Of a stretch of 64,000 nucleotides of DNA, positions 25,004 through 32,356 are shown piece by piece. Below the pieces are notes generated by a model that made no database searches, was not told the origin of the DNA, and worked only from the letters and a program-made list of their open reading frames with translations. The translations under genes and the position numbers were made by a program. The DNA is from Ureibacillus thermosphaericus (lineage in GTDB: Bacteria > Bacillota > Bacilli > Bacillales_A > Planococcaceae), in the NCBI RefSeq assembly GCF_012396605.1, contig NZ_JAAXPW010000006.1, forward strand, positions 1-64,000. Direction: 5' to 3'. How positions within the stretch are numbered: the first letter of the stretch is position 1; each line of letters begins with the position of its first letter.

Positions 25004-25420
25004 TTAAATAGCCAATACGTTTGTTTTTGATGGTGCATTTATCGCAAAACGGTAATAATCGTCAGACAAAATTTCAAATAGCGTTTCTTTGAAATTCCAC
25101 CCATGTAGCACATTATTTTCACTTTGCAATTCGTCTAACATATTGTAGATTTTATGAACAAATATTTTACTGACTTCTAATTCTTCAAAGAAGAAATCCT
25201 CTGTTGATAAGCGAAATACTATTTCATCGCCCCAATGTGTTAACATTTTAATTCTGTCAATTACATAGGTCTTATCAAAAATTTTGATAGTTTGTGGCTT
25301 ATCAATAATGAAATCAACATTAACATCGCTAGTCCATTCGTCAGTTATATCTTGACCGCGACTCAGCCTGTGGACGATAACATCAGTGATTTCTATTTGT
25401 TTCATTTCTTTTTTATCCAT
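25004..25420 (-). CDS. Hypothetical early protein
   Basis: The 138-residue acidic protein starts MDKKEMKQIEITDVIVHRL. AAGGGG lies six bases before the ATG at 25420. A longer frame from 25447 runs through the ribosome site and belongs to the repeated junction motif. No domain recognised. Confidence 0.6.
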   Translation of the reverse strand: MDKKEMKQIEITDVIVHRLSRGQDITDEWTSDVNVDFIIDKPQTIKIFDKTYVIDRIKMLTHWGDEIVFRLSTEDFFFEELEVSKIFVHKIYNMLDELQSENNVLHGWNFKETLFEILSDDYYRFAINAPSKTNVLAI

Positions 25421-25465
25421 AATTTTCCCCTTTCCTTTACTACGCATTTTGATTCAAGTGCGACA

Positions 25466-25669
25466 TTAAATTTCCGTCACTTCTAATTCCCATTCTTCAA
25501 TAACTTGCTTCATTAACTGATTAGTGAAAAGGAAATCTCCATTTTCTGCTATTAATAAAGAATCTCCGTCTACATCGTAAACTGGATATTTTTCACCCTT
25601 TAGAAAAATCCTACCTTCTGCTTTAAAATCGTCTTTCGGACTAACATAATAAAGCAACTTACAATTCAT
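25466..25669 (-). CDS. Hypothetical early protein (67 residues)
   Basis: A small beta-rich acidic protein (MNCKLLYYVSPKDDFKAEGR; then KGEKYPVYDVDGDSLLIAEN). AGAGGGAG precedes the ATG. Such small barrel-like proteins are common in phage early regions. Function unknown. Confidence 0.6.
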   Translation of the reverse strand: MNCKLLYYVSPKDDFKAEGRIFLKGEKYPVYDVDGDSLLIAENGDFLFTNQLMKQVIEEWELEVTEI

Positions 25670-25711
25670 TATTATCTCTCCCTCTACTTCGCATTTTGAT
25701 TCATTTGTTCA

Positions 25712-25912
25712 CTAAGCACTTTCTTCTTTCTCGCTGATTGTGCTATCCAACACTTCTCCGATTTTCTGAAACTCATCCCAAATGGCGCAACCAGGGCACC
25801 ATTTCAGACTGTTTCTTTCGTTGTAGTTTTCGCATTTTTTGCAATGTAAGTTGTACAGTAACTTTTGTCGATCTAGAGCTTTTAACCGAGCATTTGCATC
25901 TACAACTGCCAT
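25712..25912 (-). CDS. Small zinc-binding phage protein
   Basis: The 66-residue protein has CKKC (about 24-27) and CPGC (about 39-42), a four-Cys zinc site, in a helical context. It is directly downstream of the nuclease gene, with start and stop adjoining. Function unknown. Confidence 0.65.
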   Translation of the reverse strand: MAVVDANARLKALDRQKLLYNLHCKKCENYNERNSLKWCPGCAIWDEFQKIGEVLDSTISEKEESA

Positions 25913-26332
25913 TCACATCACCTTTTTTGCTTTTTTACGGGCTTTTCTGGCTTTTTTCAACTCGTCATGGGTTATCCATCCGCCGTCAATTTTTGAATAC
26001 GTTATGACCTTTAATTCGTAAGGATAACGGTACTCAAAAAGTTTTCTTCTCAGTTCAAATTGCTGTGTGACCATTCCTTTTACATCAATCACTTCTATGC
26101 GGCCATCTGCATACTCAACTTTAAAATCTGCATTGTAAGTGATGGCTCGATATGTTTTTCCGTTCTTTTTGAAACTTTCCAGTAGCTCAAATTTTGGTTG
26201 CAACTCGAAATCTTTTACGATACCTTGCTTTTTTAATAGTTTCAAATGCTTGTAATACCGTGCTTCAAGTGCAGAATCAAATGTGATGCCGTCAACTTCC
26301 ACTTTCTTGTTGCCGTATTTTGTTTTTGCCAT
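25913..26332 (-). CDS. DUF1064 PD-(D/E)XK nuclease, resolvase-like
   Basis: The 139-residue protein matches DUF1064: GITFDSALEARYYKHLKLL (Glu of motif I), FELQPKFELLESF, TYNADFKVEYADGR and IEVIDVKG (motif II-III, D-x-K). The pattern is that of a small PD-(D/E)XK nuclease, thought to process branched DNA in phage replication. Its leader contains two hairpins (26345-26398). Confidence 0.8.
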   Translation of the reverse strand: MAKTKYGNKKVEVDGITFDSALEARYYKHLKLLKKQGIVKDFELQPKFELLESFKKNGKTYRAITYNADFKVEYADGRIEVIDVKGMVTQQFELRRKLFEYRYPYELKVITYSKIDGGWITHDELKKARKARKKAKKVM

Positions 26333-26344
26333 GTCGCCCTCCTT

Positions 26345-26398
26345 AGCACTCGCTTATCAAGAGTGCTGATAAAAGGTTGTTAAAACCTCTTCATCAGC
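26345..26398 (-). promoter_or_regulatory. Two hairpins in the leader of the nuclease gene
   Basis: On the minus strand GCTGAT/ATCAGC (26398-26393/26370-26365) encloses AGGTT/AACCT (26388-26384/26378-26374), and AGCACTC/GAGTGCT (26367-26361/26351-26345) follows. The second ends two bases before AAGGAGGG. The two share three bases, so they may be alternative folds that control the ribosome site. Confidence 0.4.
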
Positions 26399-26408
26399 AA
26401 ACCTTCAT

Positions 26409-27197
26409 TTAACTAATTTGCTTTTCTTCGATATAAGGAACGCCATTCCTAAACTTATATCCCATCCGTTCCAACTTTCCTCTTACTCCAGCTTCGCTAC
26501 GTTTTAAATGACGAGCCATTTCCTGAAAACTGATACCCTTTTCTACACTTTCGAGAATGTAGTCAATTTCTTGTTGCGTGTACGGTCGATGATTATCTAA
26601 ATAAACCGGCCGATATTTAATCCCCAAATCCAGTAATCTACGTTTAACCGCTCCATGCGTTCGTTGTAATTGATCGCAAATCTCTGGATACGTGTATCCC
26701 TTTTTAACCATGTGTTTTAGCAAATTATCTTCTCGGCTGCTCCACGGTGTATTATGCGGTTTTGGCACGTACATCTTTTTGCGATAGTCTGCTCTACGTT
26801 TTTCTTCCACCCAATCTGGTTCGGGACCTAAATCCCCCTTCACAAATCGGCTAAAATCAATCATTTGTTTATTTCTTTCTGCCCATTTCCACCAGTCTGA
26901 GTATTTAATAACTCTGACTTTTTTTACTTTAGTAAAACGTTTATACATAACAGGGAGACCATATTTTTCTTCCCAGTTTAGTAGTATGTTATACTCTACT
27001 TTAATCGTCTTTGATAACTCGCTTACAGTTATGCCATCAAACGATTTAATCGGATCACCAAGTCCTAACTTATACGCTTTTACTTTTACGCTGTTTTCTG
27101 TACGATTTAACTTTTTGCATATCCCGGGTAGTGATACAGTGCCCCAACTGTCTTCTAAATAATCGATTTCCTCTTGAGTCCAATGTCTTTTCTTCAT
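26409..27197 (-). CDS. Myb/SANT-like multi-HTH DNA-binding protein
   Basis: The 262-residue basic protein has at least three Myb/SANT-like helical repeats: WTQEEIDYLEDSWGTVSL (about 6-23), WSSREDNLLKHMVKKGYTYP (about 152) and YTQQEIDYILESVEKGIS (about 206). Each is followed by a recognition-helix segment with Arg/Lys (for example RTENSVKVKAYKLGL). It probably binds DNA as a regulator or replication factor. AAGGTGA precedes the ATG. Confidence 0.7.
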   Translation of the reverse strand: MKKRHWTQEEIDYLEDSWGTVSLPGICKKLNRTENSVKVKAYKLGLGDPIKSFDGITVSELSKTIKVEYNILLNWEEKYGLPVMYKRFTKVKKVRVIKYSDWWKWAERNKQMIDFSRFVKGDLGPEPDWVEEKRRADYRKKMYVPKPHNTPWSSREDNLLKHMVKKGYTYPEICDQLQRTHGAVKRRLLDLGIKYRPVYLDNHRPYTQQEIDYILESVEKGISFQEMARHLKRSEAGVRGKLERMGYKFRNGVPYIEEKQIS

Positions 27198-27210
27198 GCA
27201 ATCACCTTTT

Positions 27211-27822
27211 TCAATAATTCGTCAATTGCCGTCTATGGTTTTCTTCGTTCTTTTTCAAGTATGCTTGTTCAATTTGTTCATCAGTAAAACCTAATTCATA
27301 TCCCAAATTTAAGAAAATAGTTAGTAGATTGATATAATCACGCTTTTCGCAATGCTTCAATTCGCAAGAATAACTGTTTAAAACGATAAATGTATCAACG
27401 ATATTTCCGTAATCATCTGGAACTTTTGCGTTTGTTAAAACTTCTTCGATTTCATCATCTGTCAAGTAGGTGATGTCATTTCCAATGCTAAGAATGAAGT
27501 GCAAGCAATCGACATATTCTTCGAGTAATGGTCTTTTTACAACTTGCAAACCTGTTCCGCCACAATACCAACATGATTCAAATTGGAATCCTAACGTTTT
27601 TCTACCTTCGCAATATTTACAAATTTCATAAACAGCTCTTCTCGGCTTTTGGTCCTTACTCCAAAACTTAAACCCTCTCCATTCATTTGCGAGCTCCCCT
27701 AACTCGACTTGTAAAGCTAATATCTTTTTAGTAAGACGATCTTCGCCTTCTTTCACCGGATGTTCTTTCGTAATGTGATAGTCCAATTCCGCCTGTATTT
27801 CAAACAACTTTTGTAAATCCAT
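27211..27822 (-). CDS. Dimeric dUTPase with zinc-knuckle insert
   Basis: The 203-residue protein fits the all-alpha dUTPase_2 family: LQVELGELANEWRGFKFW (E40, E43, E47), LLEEYVDCLHFILSIG (E101, E102, D105) and the C-terminal YLKKNEENHRRQ motif. It hydrolyses dUTP and keeps uracil out of phage DNA. Between motifs I and II it has an insert with CKYC (68-71) and CWYC (84-87), a zinc knuckle not found in the basic fold. Confidence 0.8.
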   Translation of the reverse strand: MDLQKLFEIQAELDYHITKEHPVKEGEDRLTKKILALQVELGELANEWRGFKFWSKDQKPRRAVYEICKYCEGRKTLGFQFESCWYCGGTGLQVVKRPLLEEYVDCLHFILSIGNDITYLTDDEIEEVLTNAKVPDDYGNIVDTFIVLNSYSCELKHCEKRDYINLLTIFLNLGYELGFTDEQIEQAYLKKNEENHRRQLTNY

Positions 27823-28012
27823 TTCGATTCTCCTTTGCTAACCAGCGTTTTTCGACTAGAATTTGATATGGTTTTGAATCAGCTTCGAAATATTTCATTT
27901 CACTTGCCTCTACATAGCCATATTGCTTGTGACGTTCGATCTCCTTTTCTAATTCTCGTTTTGTTCGACCTTTAAGAATTTTTCGTTTATGATAGATGCT
28001 TAACGTCTCCAT
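27800..28012 (-). CDS. Small basic early protein
   Basis: A 70-residue protein rich in Lys and Glu (METLSIYHKRKILKGRTKRE), with helix then two strands. It overlaps the dUTPase start by 23 bases. Unknown function; similar small proteins accompany phage dUTPase and SSB genes. Confidence 0.6.
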   Translation of the reverse strand: METLSIYHKRKILKGRTKRELEKEIERHKQYGYVEASEMKYFEADSKPYQILVEKRWLAKENRNGFTKVV

Positions 28013-28025
28013 TTACATCACCTCG

Positions 28026-28493
28026 CTAGAAAGGTAAATTATCATCGATATCATCCGGAAGCGAACTGTATCCACTAAACGGGTCATTATTCGGCTGATT
28101 TTGAGCCGTAGACGCGTTTTGATTGCTAGATTGATAATTTGTATTACCTTGATAGTTTTGAGCCGAATTTGGGCTATTCTGTACATTTTCCGAACGATAA
28201 TCTAAGAACTCTATACTATTTGCTACTACTTCTGTTGTATAAATTCTTTGCCCCTGTTGATTTTCATAGCTACCTGTTTGAATTCGACCCGTGATTGCTA
28301 TGCGATTGCCTTTCTTTTGATAGTCCACTAGATTCTGCGCTAATTTATCGAATGCGATACAACTAATAAAATCCGCTTCATCCTTTTTCATTCGGTTAAC
28401 TGCTAAAGTGAATCTACAAACTGACAATCCGTTTGGTGTCATACGTAGTTCTGGATCCTTCGTCAGCCTACCAATTAATTGAACTTGATTCAT
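28026..28493 (-). CDS. ssb: Single-stranded DNA-binding protein
   Basis: The 155-residue protein has the OB fold of SSB (MNQVQLIGRLTKDPELRMTP, then FTLAVNR and IAITGRIQTGSYENQQGQ), a Gln/Asn/Ser-rich linker (about 105-145) and the acidic tip DDIDDNLPF, which recruits replication partners. The ATG at 28493 overlaps the TGA of a tiny upstream gene (ATGA). Confidence 0.92.
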   Translation of the reverse strand: MNQVQLIGRLTKDPELRMTPNGLSVCRFTLAVNRMKKDEADFISCIAFDKLAQNLVDYQKKGNRIAITGRIQTGSYENQQGQRIYTTEVVANSIEFLDYRSENVQNSPNSAQNYQGNTNYQSSNQNASTAQNQPNNDPFSGYSSLPDDIDDNLPF

Positions 28494-28594
28494 CTTCTCT
28501 TCCGCTCCTTCATGTACTGCCACTCGGCACCGATTAATATTGCAAATCCCCATCCGAGTATAAGCAGCACTAAGATGTTTAATAGGTCACTCAT
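28490..28594 (-). CDS. Tiny membrane protein (34 residues)
   Basis: The frame starts in an ATGA overlap with the stop of the YopX-like gene (28591-28594) and ends in an ATGA overlap with ssb (28490-28493). The product MSDLLNILVLLILGWGFAIL continues into a short basic tail ending KERKRR. It has one membrane helix. The double overlap argues for real translation and coupling. Function unknown. Confidence 0.65.
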   Translation of the reverse strand: MSDLLNILVLLILGWGFAILIGAEWQYMKERKRR

Positions 28595-29019
28595 TCTTTT
28601 TTCGCCACCAATTCTGGGTTTTCAAAAACGTTCCCTATCACTATCATTCCTTCTGTATATCTCGGTAAAAACTTTTCAGTCATGTAATAACCTGCATATG
28701 CACCATGGAAATGTAATCTGTTCATTTGGAAACCAACGTGATTATCTGCATTGTTGTTATCGTGATAAAAAACTTCGAATGCAACAAAATTCTTTTCTTC
28801 CCATTCATTCTTAGGTGGATGTCTTAAAATATCCCCTTCATAAATCGGCTTATGATGTTTATCGTATAAGCCTGTAAATTGCATTAATTCAACTTCATCA
28901 AAAGTTCTCCATGCAAGGTCTGTGTTTATCATTCTCTTTTCAAAATCTATATTGTAGACTGGAATTATTTCTTTCAGATTCTTTTCCCACGCTCGAAACT
29001 TAAACCGTGAATTTACCAT
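28591..29019 (-). CDS. YopX family protein, copy 1
   Basis: The 142-residue protein fits the YopX family (FKFRAWEKNLKEIIPVYNID; LMQFTGLYDKHHKPIYEGDI; VIGNVFENPELV). YopX proteins are common in Firmicute phages and have no proven function. It overlaps a second YopX gene by seven bases, a tandem pair that has diverged. Confidence 0.85.
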   Translation of the reverse strand: MVNSRFKFRAWEKNLKEIIPVYNIDFEKRMINTDLAWRTFDEVELMQFTGLYDKHHKPIYEGDILRHPPKNEWEEKNFVAFEVFYHDNNNADNHVGFQMNRLHFHGAYAGYYMTEKFLPRYTEGMIVIGNVFENPELVAKKE

Positions 29020-29462
29020 ATTTTACCCCTCCCCAATACTTTCTTTGCAGTTTCCATCCGTTCCCAGCGATTCATTTCGATTCCCCCCAACAACTCTGGA
29101 TTCTCATAAACATTGCCAATGACTTCAAATTCGTCAAACACTGAAGGAGTCATTTCACTGAAAGAATAAAATTCTCCATCCTCCATCCAACCAAAAGCAC
29201 CATTTTTAAATAAAACTTCGTATTTTAAACCAAAATAAGATACAATATCCCCCTCATAAATTTCCTTTCCGTTTTTGTCTTTTAAGCCTGTGAATTGCAT
29301 TAATGGTTCAAATTCTTCAATTAACATTTGGTCATTGTAGTCGTCTGATTCATGTTCAAACTCTGGAAAACGAACAGTAATAAATCTTGTAAAATCAATA
29401 GAAACAACTCTACACATTTTTCTTTCAGCTTTATTAAATGCACGAAACTTAATTTCTCTCAC
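29013..29462 (-). CDS. YopX family protein, copy 2
   Basis: The 149-residue protein starts MREIKFRAFNKAERKM and has LMQFTGLKDKNGKEIYEGDI and VIGNVYENPELLGG. It is a paralogue of the next gene; the C-terminus carries an extra 20 residues. The start overlaps the previous stop by four bases. Confidence 0.85.
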   Translation of the reverse strand: MREIKFRAFNKAERKMCRVVSIDFTRFITVRFPEFEHESDDYNDQMLIEEFEPLMQFTGLKDKNGKEIYEGDIVSYFGLKYEVLFKNGAFGWMEDGEFYSFSEMTPSVFDEFEVIGNVYENPELLGGIEMNRWERMETAKKVLGRGKIW

Positions 29463-29683
29463 GCAATCTCACCTCTCGAAAATCTTTGTAATACGAAACC
29501 GTCTTGTAGCATAGCTTGTACTAACGCTTTGTGATTGGGTACGATGATCGTGACCTCGATTCCGTTCTCGTACCCTATAAACTCTGCATATTCCTTGTAA
29601 TTTAATTTTCTTAACTCCTGCTGAAGTTTCTCTCGGTCCTTGTTGTTATTTACAACTCTAATTCCGTTTTTGTTCATTTGCAT
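29459..29683 (-). CDS. Hypothetical early protein (74 residues)
   Basis: From the ATG at 29683 (AGGTG six bases upstream) the product is MQMNKNGIRVVNNNKDREKL, helical, then a strand-rich part (GIEVTIIVPNHKALVQAML). A longer frame from 29740 lies over the upstream small gene and is not preferred. Unknown function. Confidence 0.6.
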   Translation of the reverse strand: MQMNKNGIRVVNNNKDREKLQQELRKLNYKEYAEFIGYENGIEVTIIVPNHKALVQAMLQDGFVLQRFSRGEIA

Positions 29684-29684
29684 A

Positions 29685-29831
29685 TCAAGCACCTGCCTTA
29701 ACCCTTGCTGTTGCAAGTGCGTATTTGAGTTCACGATCACTAAGTTCCTGTACTGGTTTGCCCTCTACTTCACGGATGCCCAAAAGTCTGAGTTGCTCGA
29801 TGTAGAAAGCTCGTTTGAATTTGCTTATCAT
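29685..29831 (-). CDS. Small FbpA-like protein (48 residues)
   Basis: A short gene with AAAGGAG eight bases before the ATG. The product, starting MISKFKRAFYIEQLRLLGIR and continuing EVEGKPVQELSDREL, resembles the small Fur-regulated basic protein (FbpA) pattern of helix, GI-x-G turn and L-S-x-x-E-L motif. The match is by eye and moderate. One base separates it from the next start. Confidence 0.55.
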   Translation of the reverse strand: MISKFKRAFYIEQLRLLGIREVEGKPVQELSDRELKYALATARVKAGA

Positions 29832-29852
29832 ACATCTCACTCCTTTGGTTTA

Positions 29853-30053
29853 TTAAGCTGGAATTGCCACCTTGTTGAAGTAATGCACGTTGTGAGGAAC
29901 TTGGTAATATAAGTCTCCTGGTGCGTTGTAACGTGCTAATGCGCTTTGCAACTCCGCTTCACTGTAACAAATTGTTTTCGATCTATTTTTTTCGAATTGC
30001 CATACGATGATTGCGTATGGCTGTGTGTTAAAGCCGATGTATGTTGGTTTCAT
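29853..30053 (-). CDS. Hypothetical early protein (66 residues)
   Basis: A small protein (MKPTYIGFNTQPYAIIVWQF; KNRSKTICYSEAELQSALAR) with strand-helix pattern. It overlaps the previous gene by four bases. Not recognised. Confidence 0.6.
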   Translation of the reverse strand: MKPTYIGFNTQPYAIIVWQFEKNRSKTICYSEAELQSALARYNAPGDLYYQVPHNVHYFNKVAIPA

Positions 30054-30352
30054 ATCATTTTTCCCTCCAATGCTTGACGTGCTTTTATACCTCTTTCGTT
30101 TACGACCGGCGGTTCGGCATAAAAAATATCTTCTGGTAATTCTAATTTTGATATATCTACAAAGTAATTATTTTCATCAGCATAAAATTCAAGTGCTTCA
30201 CGATACTTCTCCGCTTTTTCGGCTTGTTCAATGAGCCAATCAAACACTTTCGATCTTTTTTGATACAATTCATCTTCTGCGTGATCGTTTGCTAGTACTT
30301 TGATATGTTCTTGCCATTTTAGCGCTTCCTGCATTAGTTCCTTATCACTCAT
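30050..30352 (-). CDS. Hypothetical helical early protein
   Basis: A 100-residue helical acidic protein from the ATG at 30352, which has GGGGGTG seven bases upstream; the ATG at 30358 is too close. Segments LIEQAEKAEKYREALEFYAD are typical of phage proteins of unknown function. It overlaps its neighbours by four to eight bases. Confidence 0.6.
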   Translation of the reverse strand: MSDKELMQEALKWQEHIKVLANDHAEDELYQKRSKVFDWLIEQAEKAEKYREALEFYADENNYFVDISKLELPEDIFYAEPPVVNERGIKARQALEGKMI

Positions 30353-30641
30353 TCTCATTCACCCCCAACGCCTCACTCGCGATTTTATGAATCTTGTCAT
30401 ATGTTGGGTTGAAGTCGCCTAGCCCGCGAGTAATAGCTTCGATTTCTTTGAGCGCCTTTTCAAATTTACTTTCGAATTCATGTTCGGAAACTGTTGCTTC
30501 CGAATGATCGCCTTTCGCTGCCCATTCTCTGTTTAATCGAGCTGCGTAGTCATATGCTTCAAATTCATTTTCAATAACTTTCCGTGATTTTGTTGTACCC
30601 TCGCCACTATCAAATACAGTTACGACATACACTTTTGCCAT
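30345..30641 (-). CDS. Hypothetical early protein (98 residues)
   Basis: From the ATG at 30641 (GGAGGG eight bases upstream) the product is MAKVYVVTVFDSGEGTTKSR, a beta hairpin then helices (ENEFEAYDYAARLNREWAAK). It is widespread in type in phage early regions and has no known function. Confidence 0.6.
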   Translation of the reverse strand: MAKVYVVTVFDSGEGTTKSRKVIENEFEAYDYAARLNREWAAKGDHSEATVSEHEFESKFEKALKEIEAITRGLGDFNPTYDKIHKIASEALGVNENE

Positions 30642-30646
30642 TTCAT

Positions 30647-31519
30647 TCACCCTCCCACAACATTTCGTAATCGATAATTGTTATGCATATCTTTTGGTAC
30701 CGTCACCGTATAATCCTCAGCCATTTCAAAAATCCGGGATGCTGTTGCTTCGTCCACATATAGCAAATCGCTTAATGATAGTTCGCTAGAAACAAGCAAC
30801 GGTTTATTGTTCAAATAGCGATAATTGACCACTTCGAAGATGATTTCTGCTTGCCATCGCTTCACGTCAACTTTCCCGCCAATTGGTTTGAATAAATCAT
30901 CGATAAACAACACATCAATATCTTTCATCCGATGCATTATTTCTGATTTACGTTCAAAATTGTTCTCTGATATTTCGTTCATCCCGTCTTTGTATGGAAA
31001 ATACATAACAGGTACGACGCGCTTTTGAATTAAGTTGTTTGATACAGCCATTAACAAATGCGTTTTTCCACTTCCAGGCTGGCCGATTAATAAAACACTA
31101 TTTTTTCTAGTACTTCTAATTTGGTTAAAAGATTCATAGTATTTCATACATACAGCTTTCATATTCTGGACGACTTGCGGTCTATTTTCAGTAATAAAAT
31201 TGCTGAATCCCATTTTCTGAAACTCTTCTGTAATTTCGCTAGATTTCATTAAGCGATTGATTTTTTTAATCTTGGAGCATTCACACTCAACCCATTGATC
31301 CGTATCATGTTTTAGCTCCACTTCTTCACCTTTGTAATTAAGAATAATTTCCCCTGCTTTTCTACGAACGATGTACCCTCCTTCATCTTTGCACTTTGGA
31401 CATTCATATTGAGCTGAAGTTTCGGAGTTTTGTGTCAATGTCTGTTGGGATTTCAGTCGCATTTTTTTCATGATTTCTTGAAATTTGTCCGTTTGCATGG
31501 CTTCGTTGAGACTTTGCAT
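30647..31519 (-). CDS. Helicase loader, DnaC/DnaI-like ATPase
   Basis: The 290-residue protein has an N-terminal zinc site (CPKC at 40-43, CEC near 79-81), a Walker A GQPGSGKTHL (146-155) and a Walker B VLFIDDLFK near 200. It matches DnaC-type AAA+ helicase loaders. Its first 116 bases overlap the 3' end of the DnaD-like gene in another frame. It loads the host replicative helicase at the phage origin. Confidence 0.88.
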   Translation of the reverse strand: MQSLNEAMQTDKFQEIMKKMRLKSQQTLTQNSETSAQYECPKCKDEGGYIVRRKAGEIILNYKGEEVELKHDTDQWVECECSKIKKINRLMKSSEITEEFQKMGFSNFITENRPQVVQNMKAVCMKYYESFNQIRSTRKNSVLLIGQPGSGKTHLLMAVSNNLIQKRVVPVMYFPYKDGMNEISENNFERKSEIMHRMKDIDVLFIDDLFKPIGGKVDVKRWQAEIIFEVVNYRYLNNKPLLVSSELSLSDLLYVDEATASRIFEMAEDYTVTVPKDMHNNYRLRNVVGG

Positions 31520-32309
31520 TTTCTTCTCTCGCCTCCTTGGCTTTTAACTGTTCGTAAGAAGTGATTAATTCAGCCTTCCAATTCTTTAAAATCCCTTCAG
31601 CGTATTTCATTTTATTTTTTGCGTTTACGTGAATCGCGATTTTGAAGGCTTCTTGAATGAGATTCGCATCTTTGTAAGTGTCATAGATATCTCCAAGTTC
31701 TTGCGATATGACAGGAAGTAACGGTCCTATATTTTGCTCGTAGAAGGTTGCTAATTTCCCGAAATCAGACGACTGACTAACCGACTGACCGACTTCTTGT
31801 TCTTGTTCTTTTTCTTCTTCTTTTTCTTCTTCTTTTTCTTCTTCTTTTTCTTCTTCTTTTTCTTCTTCTTTTTCTTCTTCTTTTTCTTCTTCTTCCCCCA
31901 AGTCTATCGATAGGGTATCGATACGGTATCCATACTCTTTCGATTTAATAATGTATTGCTTAACAAACGGTTTATATTTCACTTCTTGAAGCTCTTTTTC
32001 AATGCACTTTCTCACTTTTGGTGAATTAATGAAGTTATATTTCGCCCAATTAATGATGAAAATTTCTTTAGTATCTTCGTTGTATTCGATTTTTCCATAT
32101 TCTTCGAAGCGCTTGAGTAGTTTTATTACGGTATCTCTGTTATAGCCTGTTTGCATTTCGATTGTTCTGTATGGAAGTTCGTAGATGCCACATTGAGTAG
32201 TTTTGTTATTTGTCATCAAATACAAGTAGAAATATTTTTCTTCTGGAGTTAGATCAATAACAAACCCATCATCCCAAAACGTTGTATGCACCTGTCTGTA
32301 TTTCGCCAT
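31404..32309 (-). CDS. Replication initiator with DnaD domain
   Basis: The 301-residue protein has an N-terminal winged helix (MAKYRQVHTTFWDDGFVIDL to about 105), a linker of KEEE repeats (about 139-171) and a DnaD C-terminal domain (about 181-245, FYEQNIGPLLPVISQELGD with a later YAEGILKNWK). It recognises the origin and recruits the helicase loader encoded next. Iteron-like repeats lie in its own coding sequence (31903-31935), as in other phage initiator genes. Confidence 0.88.
   Translation of the reverse strand: MAKYRQVHTTFWDDGFVIDLTPEEKYFYLYLMTNNKTTQCGIYELPYRTIEMQTGYNRDTVIKLLKRFEEYGKIEYNEDTKEIFIINWAKYNFINSPKVRKCIEKELQEVKYKPFVKQYIIKSKEYGYRIDTLSIDLGEEEEKEEEKEEEKEEEKEEEKEEEKEEEKEQEQEVGQSVSQSSDFGKLATFYEQNIGPLLPVISQELGDIYDTYKDANLIQEAFKIAIHVNAKNKMKYAEGILKNWKAELITSYEQLKAKEAREENAKSQRSHANGQISRNHEKNATEIPTDIDTKLRNFSSI
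31806..31935. repeat. 12-base tandem repeats and iterons, candidate origin
   Basis: About seven near-identical 12-base units (TCTTTTTCTTCT on the plus strand) span about 31806-31893 and encode KEEE. Beside them lie three adjacent 11-base units: 31903-31913, 31914-31924 (GGTATCGATAC) and 31925-31935 (GGTATCCATAC). Initiator-gene iterons with a nearby strand-biased AT-rich tract fit a phage replication origin. No origin activity can be shown here. Confidence 0.5.
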
Positions 32310-32356
32310 TTGCCCCGCCCTCCTGTTTTGATTGCAAGGGGATTTCTCCCCTCGCT

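Noticed and set aside
31806-31893. Tandem repeats as a CRISPR array
   Set aside because: The units are 12 bases long without spacers and code for KEEE in the initiator protein.
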